64,000 nt of DNA. It comes from JBQCDV01 sp051960855 (lineage in GTDB: Bacteria > Actinomycetota > Actinomycetes > JAJZTN01). The stretch covers positions 1-64,000 of the forward strand of contig JBQCDV010000038.1 in assembly GCA_051960855.1 (NCBI GenBank). Direction: 5' to 3'. Each line of letters opens with the position of its first letter. The first letter of the stretch is position 1. Both the position numbers and the translations under genes were made by a program. The notes below the pieces were generated by a model, which was not told where the DNA came from, made no database searches, and was given only the letters and a program-made list of their open reading frames with translations. This document shows, in pieces, positions 58,901-64,000 of the stretch.

Positions 58901-59478
58901 GAGGGCAGCACGGGACCCAGGTGTGGGAGGTCGACGGCCCTACCCCGCGCGCTGTGCTCCTAGCGGGCAACGTGGCGAACGGCGCTCCTGGCACGCAGCC
59001 CGTCGGTGTCGTTGGGGAGGGGGACGTGGCGACTCAGGTCCTTCCGGTCGCCGCGGTCCCAGGACAGCCACTCGACCGTCAGGTCGCGGCGGCTGGGTCG
59101 CCCCGTCTGCTGCGTCTGTCGGAGGCGCCGGACGAGGGGTGGCAGGCGACCCTCGACGGCCGTCCCCTCACCCGTGTCGACGCGGCCGACGCGCTCGTCT
59201 TCAAGCTGCCCGCAGGCGCCGGTGGCCGGTTAAGGGTGTGGCACGACGACGACGCCTTCGGGCTGCTCGTGGCGGCGCTCGCCGCGTTCGCGCTGACCGT
59301 GGTCCTGGCCCTTCCCGGGATGCGGCGCGAGCAGCGGGATCTCGAGCCCGCCCCCGACGGCGAGCGGGCCGGCGAGAACGAGCCGGTGCCGACGCAGGTC
59401 CCTGTCCCCAGCTCCGTCGCCGCTGTGCCTGCGCCCGGGCAGCGGGCCGCGCGGGAAGAGCCGGAGCTCCGGCGATGA
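55996..59478 (+). CDS. Large membrane glycosyltransferase: GT2 domain plus multi-helix and extracytoplasmic regions
   Basis: An 1160-residue membrane protein. Residues about 15-260 are GT2: VTAVLVCHDGARWLPRVLAA, DTGSRDGTSELLAASL, the metal site in WLWILHDDSAPASD, and LYRDDLDLCWQVWRSGGEVH. Hydrophobic helices follow from about residue 280, with about ten to twelve between 420 and 860. An extracytoplasmic beta-rich part lies at 880-1090 before a final TM helix near 1095 and a charged tail. Similar proteins sit beside DUF5719 and whiB2 in actinomycetes; they may polymerise or flip an envelope glycan, but no function is established. GTG start; the 3' end overlaps the DUF5719 gene (ATGA). Confidence 0.85.
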   Translation: MDDTAAAGAPPLNVPHVTAVLVCHDGARWLPRVLAALAVQTRPVDELVVVDTGSRDGTSELLAASLPPGARLLQRPRRTSFGSAVAAAVATLGESAVADGPTPSAGATDAWLWILHDDSAPASDALAALLAHAEDHPLADVLGCKVRGWHDRRALLEVGFTTSRSGRRDTGLEPLEQDQGQHDAAREVLAVGTAGMLVRLPVWRALGGLDPRMPLYRDDLDLCWQVWRSGGEVHVVTGAVVAHAEAATLGRRVVSVRGRRPHYLDRRHAALTLLRHRSLALLPLLMLRVVLGGLVRTGGFLLGKAPGFAIDEARALVALVLRPDQLLVGRWRRRRRVAALRRSRSAVTARPTPPLTPPRVAARHAWESLLAIGSGAASALAVGTRARRTARYGTGADETGAVETGPVAEDAQDLAAASSTVLGLLRRPVVLLLLGLLVTVLVADRGLYGSGRLVASGMLPAPNGAADWWHLVRWPWHDSGGGSAEPGPLWALVLAALSVLTLGSAPLAVDLLVLGAVPLAALSAALSLRGLVRTTPLRVAAALVWAAQPLVLVAVARGTLPVLVAAVVLPPAAAALVRVLGSRDRVGTARAGAAGALAVAVLGAFVPAVAALVCSVALLAALGVLAVRGLRRLTRAGSRRGAQARRVSVGGLLVLALLPPVMLLPDVARVSGRSSKGATSWLDSSGVAHWLLGEAGTPVAAWPGTPTPWHVLLGVPEAAPVLGDLAGAATAALALLAVLALLRRDRRGAAARAWLASLVALAAVVALAFIREARTDLWGGTAGPGRGLVGVLGLCVVAALIVAVLSAATGLGEVLARHRFGWRQPVVAVVATAAVAVPAVALGAVAFLGAGHAGDLQRRTPLALPAYVAAAAQTGEAPRSLLLADDARSGSGVVHTALVGRTPPRLGDERFPAAPTALVSLVGDLAAGRVPDAGTALAPWAIRFVVATPPVSARLAAALDTTPGLARVGGQHGTQVWEVDGPTPRAVLLAGNVANGAPGTQPVGVVGEGDVATQVLPVAAVPGQPLDRQVAAAGSPRLLRLSEAPDEGWQATLDGRPLTRVDAADALVFKLPAGAGGRLRVWHDDDAFGLLVAALAAFALTVVLALPGMRREQRDLEPAPDGERAGENEPVPTQVPVPSSVAAVPAPGQRAAREEPELRR

Positions 59479-61022
59479 GCCGGGCCGACGCTCGTCGCAG
59501 CCTCGCGGCCGCGCTGCTGGTCGCGCTCGTGGCCGCGGCGGTCGTCGTCGCCGCCCTCGTGGGACTTCCCACGGTGCAAGCGGGCCAGGCCACGCGCCCC
59601 GCCGCGGCCGCGCCGACTGCCGCCCCAGCCGTCCGCCCCGTTGTTCGGAACGTCCTGGCCTGTCCCCAGGTGCCAGCGCCGGTGGCGGCGGTGCCGGAGT
59701 CGTCAGCGCGGGAGTCGAGGAGCGGCGGTTCGCCCGTCCCCGCGGAGGTGCTGGCCCTGGCAGCGCCGGTGCACTCCCCGGCTGCCGGCACGGACGTGAC
59801 GCCGGACCTCGGAGTGCTCGAGCTGCAGGCCGCGGGGGACGGCGGGGTGAGGACGTTCGCGAGCGTGCGGGCGCCCGCCCGGCTGACCGCCGCTCAGCTG
59901 CCCGACGCCGTCGTCCTCACCGATGCCCGAGACGAGCTCGCCGCGGGGGCGGCCGCGTCGGTGGTGACGGGCAGTGGCAGCTCACGTGACGTGCTGGCGT
60001 GCCAGCCGGCCACCGCGGAGGCGGCGTTCGTCGGTGTCGCCACGACGGTCGGCGAACGCCCCGTCCTGCTGCTCACCAACCCCAGCGACGGCGCCGCCGT
60101 CGCCCAGGTGCAGCTGTTCTCGCCGACAGGGCCCGTGGCGATGGCCGGCGGAGGCGTTGTCGCCGTCGCGCCCGGGGCCACCAAGCAGCTCGCGCTCGAC
60201 GCCGCCGCTGCCGACGTGACCGACCTCGGGGTCCGGGTGGTCGCACGGCAGGGACGGGTTGCGGCCGCACTGCGGGTCACCCGTAGCTCTGGCCTGACCG
60301 ACCTGCCGCCGGTCTGGCTGTCCGGTGCGCCGGTGAGCCGGACCCACCTCGTCCAGCTGCCGACCCTGCCCTCAGAGGCGAACGCCGTCGTCACCCTGCT
60401 CGCGCCCGGGACGACCGATGCGGTCGCGGCCCTGTCGGTCACCGCCGCCGACGGCACCACGACAGCCTTGCCGCCGGTGACGGTCGCCGCCGGCACCACA
60501 CACGACGTGCGCCTGTCGGCGCCATCGGGCCCCGCGGTGCTGCGCGTGCGCGCGGACGTGCCGCTCGTGGCTGCGGTCCGCGTCACGTCACCGGCACCAG
60601 GCGAGGGCTCGAACGTCGCTGTCCTCGCTCCCGCGGCGACCTCGCGCGCCGCCCTCGTGGGTGCGGCCGGTTGTCTGCGCGGGCAGACCTGCCGGCTGGT
60701 CGTCTCTGCTGACACGGGGGCTGCCCGAGTCCGTGTCGGCCTCGTCACCCGCGACGGCGTCGCCTCCCAGCAGACACTGCAGCTGGCGGCCGGGGCGACC
60801 GAGGAGGTGGGACTGCAGCTGCCGGAGGGGACCGACGCCGCGGGCGTGATCCTGACCTCGCTGGACGGTGCTCCCGTCGCTGCGTCGGCAGCGCTGCTCA
60901 CGGACGGCGTGCTGCGCGCGGTGCCGCTGCGAGCTGTGGTGCCGGCGATTCCCGTGCCCGTGGTGACAGCCGACGTGCGGACGGGCCAGGAGGTCGGCGC
61001 GGCCGCCGGCCGTTCTCGCTGA
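59475..61022 (+). CDS. DUF5719 family exported protein
   Basis: A 515-residue protein with one N-terminal TM/signal anchor (about 10-32). It is followed by Ala/Pro-rich sequence and repeated beta-sandwich-like segments of Val, Thr, Ala and Gly with no catalytic motif. Two cysteine pairs are possible: LACPQV with DVLACQP, and the CLRGQTC loop. It fits DUF5719, an actinobacterial family of unknown role. ATG 59475 overlaps the glycosyltransferase stop, so the two probably act together at the outer face of the membrane. The frame is open upstream, but the signal anchor fixes the start. Its stop lies in a 23-bp repeat. Confidence 0.8.
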   Translation: MSRADARRSLAAALLVALVAAAVVVAALVGLPTVQAGQATRPAAAAPTAAPAVRPVVRNVLACPQVPAPVAAVPESSARESRSGGSPVPAEVLALAAPVHSPAAGTDVTPDLGVLELQAAGDGGVRTFASVRAPARLTAAQLPDAVVLTDARDELAAGAAASVVTGSGSSRDVLACQPATAEAAFVGVATTVGERPVLLLTNPSDGAAVAQVQLFSPTGPVAMAGGGVVAVAPGATKQLALDAAAADVTDLGVRVVARQGRVAAALRVTRSSGLTDLPPVWLSGAPVSRTHLVQLPTLPSEANAVVTLLAPGTTDAVAALSVTAADGTTTALPPVTVAAGTTHDVRLSAPSGPAVLRVRADVPLVAAVRVTSPAPGEGSNVAVLAPAATSRAALVGAAGCLRGQTCRLVVSADTGAARVRVGLVTRDGVASQQTLQLAAGATEEVGLQLPEGTDAAGVILTSLDGAPVAASAALLTDGVLRAVPLRAVVPAIPVPVVTADVRTGQEVGAAAGRSR

Positions 61023-61061
61023 CAGGCTCAGTCGTCGCTCGCTGACAGGCTCAGTCGTCGC
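61016..61061. repeat. 23-bp perfect tandem duplication between convergent stop codons
   Basis: A 23-bp unit (61016-61038) is repeated without change at 61039-61061. The first copy carries the TGA of the DUF5719 gene; the second carries the stop codon of the convergent metallopeptidase-family gene. Confidence 0.93.
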
Positions 61062-61572
61062 CGGGGTAGTCGGGGTCGACTTCGTCAGGAGGAAGTCCGA
61101 GCAGGTCGGCCACCTGGTCGACGACGACGAGGCGGACGAGGTCGGCCAGATCCTCGCGGTCGCGGGCGCGCGACTCGAGCGGTCGGCGGAAGACCACGAT
61201 GCGGGCAGGGTGAGCCGGCGAAGCGGGCAGCGTGATCGCCCAGGGGACGGGCTCGTCGGAGCCGGGTGCCCGCCCCGCGGCCCGCAGCAGCTCTCCGTCG
61301 GGGTCGGGGACGTCCTCGACGGCCACGTCGACGCCGGACAGTTGCTCGCTCCAGCGTCGTTCGAGCTCCTCGAGGACGTCGAGGACGAGGTCGTCGAAGC
61401 GCTCCGACGGCGAGTGGGACAGCGGCACGGCGGGGGGAGCCAGGGGGCCGCGCAGGCCTCGGCCATGTCGGTCGCGGCGGCGGGAGGAGGCCCGGCGGTC
61501 CTGCCGCGGGAGCGCGCTGTTGTCGTGGCGCGGGAGCGCGCTGGTGTCGTCGGAGCCGGCGGAGTCCGTCAC
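61051..61572 (-). CDS. Metallopeptidase-family (zincin-like) protein lacking the HExxH motif
   Basis: A 173-residue protein. The N-terminal 50 residues are arginine-rich and disordered-looking. FDDLVLDVLEELERRWSEQL followed by VDVAVEDVPDP matches the small zincin-like family adjacent to whiB2/manB in actinomycetes (Rv3259-like). The site where HExxH would lie reads VVVDQVADLLGL, so zinc-dependent peptidase activity is not expected from the sequence. GTG 61572 is 6 nt after a TAGCGT box. It is convergent with DUF5719 and divergent from DUF3499. Confidence 0.75.
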   Translation of the reverse strand: MTDSAGSDDTSALPRHDNSALPRQDRRASSRRRDRHGRGLRGPLAPPAVPLSHSPSERFDDLVLDVLEELERRWSEQLSGVDVAVEDVPDPDGELLRAAGRAPGSDEPVPWAITLPASPAHPARIVVFRRPLESRARDREDLADLVRLVVVDQVADLLGLPPDEVDPDYPGDD

Positions 61573-61578
61573 GGCTTC

Positions 61579-61584
61579 ACGCTA
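61579..61584 (-). promoter_or_regulatory. -10-like box for the metallopeptidase-family gene
   Basis: TAGCGT on the minus strand, exactly 6 nt before the GTG at 61572. Confidence 0.45.
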
Positions 61585-61610
61585 GGGGACGGCGCCCGAC
61601 GGCGAGCGAG

Positions 61611-61640
61611 GGCGGCCGAGGGCGGCCGAGGGCGGCCGAG
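61611..61640. repeat. 10-bp tandem repeat in the divergent gap
   Basis: GGCGGCCGAG occurs three times perfectly, preceded by one diverged copy (61601-61610). It lies in the 161-bp gap between the metallopeptidase-family gene and DUF3499, where nothing else is visible apart from the two -10-like boxes. Confidence 0.85.
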
Positions 61641-61721
61641 GGCGATCGTGACTGCGCGACTCGCCAGGGGTGTGGAGCCGACGTCATCGCGCCAATCCAC
61701 GGCTTGGCTATCTCCGCCAGG

Positions 61722-61727
61722 TACGGT
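61722..61727 (+). promoter_or_regulatory. -10-like box for the DUF3499 gene
   Basis: TACGGT ends 6 nt before the GTG at 61734. Confidence 0.45.
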
Positions 61728-61733
61728 CACCTC

Positions 61734-62087
61734 GTGAGCCCCCTGCGACGCTGCTCCCGGACCGCCTGCGGGCGGCCGGCCGTCGCGACGCTGACCTATG
61801 TCTACGCCGACTCGACCGCTGTCCTCGGGCCGCTCGCGACCTACGCGGAGCCCCACTGCTACGACCTGTGCGCGGTCCACTCGGCTCGGCTGACCGTGCC
61901 TCGCGGGTGGGAGGTCATGCGCCTCGCGGCCGATCCCAACGCGCTGGCGCCGTCCTCGGACGACCTCGAGGCCCTGGCCGATGCCGTGCGCGAGGCGGCC
62001 AGGCCGAGCGCCCCCGAGCCGGCCCGTGCGGTGGAGGTCGGGCGCCGGGGTCACCTCCGGGTCCTGCGCGACCCGGACGTCTCCTAG
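61734..62087 (+). CDS. DUF3499 family protein (zinc-ribbon-like)
   Basis: A 117-residue actinobacterial protein of unknown function. CSRTACGRPAVATLTYVYAD and EPHCYDLCAVHSARLTVPRG give a C-x4-C and H-C-x3-C-x2-H arrangement that could bind zinc. The C-terminal 40 residues are charged and less conserved in appearance. GTG 61734, chosen because it starts the Cys-rich domain, is 6 nt from a -10-like box. Next to phosphomannomutase in the same orientation, an order common to actinomycetes. Confidence 0.85.
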   Translation: MSPLRRCSRTACGRPAVATLTYVYADSTAVLGPLATYAEPHCYDLCAVHSARLTVPRGWEVMRLAADPNALAPSSDDLEALADAVREAARPSAPEPARAVEVGRRGHLRVLRDPDVS

Positions 62088-62097
62088 ATCTCGCCGG

Positions 62098-62103
62098 TAG
62101 GCT
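62098..62103 (+). promoter_or_regulatory. -10-like box for manB
   Basis: TAGGCT ends 7 nt before the GTG at 62111, an arrangement that fixes the start. Confidence 0.5.
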
Positions 62104-62110
62104 CGCGGCC

Positions 62111-63706
62111 GTGCCGAGCCGCTCTTTCGACCTGTCCGAGATCGCTAAGGCCTACGACATCCGGGGCGTGGTCCCCGATCAGCTCGACGAGGAGATCGCC
62201 GAGCGCGCGGGAGCGGCCTTCGTGCGGCTCACCGACGCCACCCACATCGTGACCGGCTACGACATGCGCCCGTCGTCGCCAGGCCTCGCGGCCGCCTTCG
62301 CACGGGGGGCGACCTCGCAGGGTGCAGACGTGACCGAGATCGGCCTGGCCTCCACCGACGAGCTCTACTTCGCCTCCGGCTCCCTCGATGTGCCCGGCGC
62401 GATGTTCACCGCCAGCCACAACCCCGCCAAGTACAACGGCATCAAGATGTGCCGTGCCGGCGCTCGCCCGGTCGGTGCCGAGACCGGCCTCGCCGATGTG
62501 CGCCGGATGATCGAGCAGGGCGTCCCTGCCAGCGACAAGCCGGCCGGGACCGTGTCCTCGCAGGACCTCCTGCCCGCCTACGCCGAGCACTTGCGCAGCC
62601 TCGTCGGCCTCGAGGGCCTTCGGCCGCTGACCGTGGTGGTCGACGCTGGCAACGGGATGGCCGGTCACACCGTCCCCGCCGTCCTCGACCCGCTTCCGCT
62701 CACGGTGGTGCCGCTGTACTTCGAGCTCGACGGCACCTTCCCGCACCACGAGGCCAACCCGATCGACCCGGCCAACCTTGTCGACCTGCAGGCCAAGGTC
62801 CGCGAGGTCGGCGCTGACCTCGGCCTCGCTTTCGACGGGGACGCCGACAGGTGCTTCGTGGTGGACGAGCACGGCGCGGTGGTCTCCCCGTCTGCGCTGA
62901 CCGCGCTCATCGCCACGCGGGAGCTGGCCAAGGAGCGGGCCGAGGGCCGTGAGGGCGTGGCCGTGATCCACAACCTCATCACCTCGCGCGCGGTCCCGGA
63001 GATCGTGGAGGCTGCCGGGGGCCGGGCCGTGCGCACCCGCGTGGGACACAGCTTCATCAAGGCGACGATGGCTGAGACGGGGGCTGTCTTCGGTGGCGAA
63101 CACTCCGGTCACTTCTACTTCCGGGACTTCTGGCGCGCCGACTCCGGGATGCTCGCGGCGCTGCACGTCATCGCCGCGCTGGGCTCGACAGACAAGCCGT
63201 TGTCCGAACTGGTCGCGGAGTTCGCCCGCTACAGCCAGAGCGGTGAGATCAACAGCGAGGTCGCGGATGCGCAGGCCAGCATCGCGGCGGTCCGGGAGCA
63301 CTACGCGGCCCAGCCCGGGCTGCAGCTCGACGAGCTCGACGGGCTGACGGTCAGCGGTGAGGGCTGGTGGTTCAACCTGCGACCGTCCAACACCGAGCCG
63401 CTGCTGCGCCTGAACGTCGAGGGCGACGACGAGGCGACGATGGTGCGGGTCCGCGACGAGGTCCTCGCCCGGATCCGCACTCCGGAGTCGTCCCCATCCA
63501 CGGAAGGCAACCCCGAGCACTCCGCCGGCCTACCAGCTTGGGTGCTCGAGGTCGTCCGTTGCCCGGCCGACACCGGCGAGCTCGACGTCAGCGACACCGT
63601 CCTGACGTGCCGCTCGTGCGGCCGCCGCTACCCCGTGCGTGACGGCATCCCGGTGCTGCTGGTCGACGAGGCACTCCCGCCAGCGGGACAGGAGCGGGAG
63701 GCGTGA
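62111..63706 (+). CDS. manB: Phosphomannomutase/phosphoglucomutase fused to a C-terminal Trm112-like domain
   Basis: Converts mannose-6-phosphate to mannose-1-phosphate for GDP-mannose. It is 531 residues: the mutase occupies about 1-455 with phosphoserine S102 (FTASHNPAKYNGIKM), metal loop DGDADR (242-247), substrate loop GGEHSGHFYF and phosphate loop RPSNTEPLLR. After a short linker rich in Ser/Pro, residues about 471-520 form a Trm112-type zinc domain: VVRCPADTGELDV then CRSCGRRYPVRDGIPVLL, four cysteines. In many relatives Trm112 is a separate small gene between manB and the isomerase; here no stop intervenes. GTG 62111 start. GTGA overlap with the SIS-domain gene. Confidence 0.92.
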   Translation: MPSRSFDLSEIAKAYDIRGVVPDQLDEEIAERAGAAFVRLTDATHIVTGYDMRPSSPGLAAAFARGATSQGADVTEIGLASTDELYFASGSLDVPGAMFTASHNPAKYNGIKMCRAGARPVGAETGLADVRRMIEQGVPASDKPAGTVSSQDLLPAYAEHLRSLVGLEGLRPLTVVVDAGNGMAGHTVPAVLDPLPLTVVPLYFELDGTFPHHEANPIDPANLVDLQAKVREVGADLGLAFDGDADRCFVVDEHGAVVSPSALTALIATRELAKERAEGREGVAVIHNLITSRAVPEIVEAAGGRAVRTRVGHSFIKATMAETGAVFGGEHSGHFYFRDFWRADSGMLAALHVIAALGSTDKPLSELVAEFARYSQSGEINSEVADAQASIAAVREHYAAQPGLQLDELDGLTVSGEGWWFNLRPSNTEPLLRLNVEGDDEATMVRVRDEVLARIRTPESSPSTEGNPEHSAGLPAWVLEVVRCPADTGELDVSDTVLTCRSCGRRYPVRDGIPVLLVDEALPPAGQEREA

Positions 63707-64000
63707 CCGACTTCTTCGACGACTCCCGACTCGACGACGCCGACGCCCTCGCCGAGGCCGACGAGGCGCTGCGGCATCTCGCGGAAGCTGGCGCCCGGGT
63801 GCGGCGCGAGCTGGTCCAAGCCGAGGAGGCGGTCCCGCAGCACGACGGCGACGACCGTCCCCGCGCCGTCGTCGTGGCCGGCAGCGACGCCCGTCTGCTG
63901 CGCGCGGTGCTGGAGCCGTGGTGCCCGGTCCCGTTCGTGGCGTGGCCGGCCCCGGGCCTGCCCGGCTGGGCCGGCCCGCTCGACCTCGTCGTGGTCCTGG
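63703..64000 (+). CDS. SIS-domain phosphoglucose/phosphomannose isomerase-like protein, 5' part
   Basis: The first 99 codons of a protein cut by the right edge. It opens MTDFFDDSRLDDADALAEAD, contains a helical section and then PRAVVVAGSDARLLRAVLEP, the start of an SIS (sugar isomerase) fold. Gene order (manB, Trm112, SIS protein) is that of the bifunctional isomerase-like genes that turn fructose-6-phosphate into mannose-6-phosphate. The GTG overlaps the manB stop (GTGA). Function is inferred mainly from position; the catalytic part is outside the window. Confidence 0.75.
   Translation, partial: MTDFFDDSRLDDADALAEADEALRHLAEAGARVRRELVQAEEAVPQHDGDDRPRAVVVAGSDARLLRAVLEPWCPVPFVAWPAPGLPGWAGPLDLVVVL

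Overview
The window is very GC-rich, densely packed DNA (about 50 protein genes in 64 kb, many with ATGA, GTGA or TGATG overlaps). It comes from an actinomycete. The evidence is a WhiB2-type protein, coenzyme F420 genes (fbiA, fbiB), two LytR-CpsA-Psr ligases, actinobacterial families such as DUF3499, DUF5719 and TIGR03089, a DUF222/13E12 HNH protein, frequent GTG starts, and start codons sitting 6-8 nt after a TANNNT box, as in leaderless transcripts. Genus cannot be decided from the sequence alone. No tRNA, rRNA, CRISPR array, insertion sequence or phage gene was seen, and no gene-free stretch exceeds 300 bases.

Layout. 0-15 kb is core metabolism and signalling: propionyl-CoA carboxylase beta (cut by the left edge) back to back with biotin ligase, a bPH2 membrane protein with a class III adenylate cyclase, an enoyl-CoA hydratase/HMG-CoA lyase pair (leucine catabolism), a two-component system, GtrA, purK-purE, a UDP-glucose dehydrogenase operon, an acyl-CoA dehydrogenase and an FAD-dependent dehydrogenase. 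A membrane GGDEF-EAL protein with a decayed EAL site follows at 15-17.6 kb.

17.7-46.5 kb is a large cell-envelope glycopolymer region. It has two LCP ligases, an OafA-type acyltransferase, seven or more glycosyltransferases, a TagGH-like ABC exporter and two teichoic-acid-type polymerases. One polymerase is a 1345-residue three-domain fusion (GT2, glycerophosphotransferase, GT4). The other is the same architecture split over two overlapping genes. Between them lies a compact operon of a sn-glycerol-1-phosphate-dehydrogenase-like enzyme, a LicC/IPCT-like cytidylyltransferase and two CDP-alcohol phosphatidyltransferases, which could supply an unusual CDP-activated polyol. This set is the best candidate for an undescribed pathway. 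The stretch at about 41-46.5 kb looks less GC-biased than its surroundings and may be a later acquisition.

46.5-64 kb holds a 3-oxoacid CoA-transferase pair (translationally coupled to the downstream polymerase genes), a SpoIID/LytB protein with wall-binding repeats, a TIGR03089 protein, a GDP-mannose-type nucleotidyltransferase with an AlkA-type glycosylase, fbiB-fbiA, whiB2, a very large membrane glycosyltransferase with DUF5719, an atypical metallopeptidase-family protein, DUF3499, a phosphomannomutase fused to a Trm112-like domain, and the start of a SIS-domain isomerase cut by the right edge. The mannose genes would feed glycan synthesis in the same envelope programme.

Two sequence-level patterns recur. 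One is a TANNNT box 6-8 nt before the start codon of at least fourteen genes. The other is a set of short perfect tandem duplications (9-23 bp) at or beside stop codons and in intergenic gaps.
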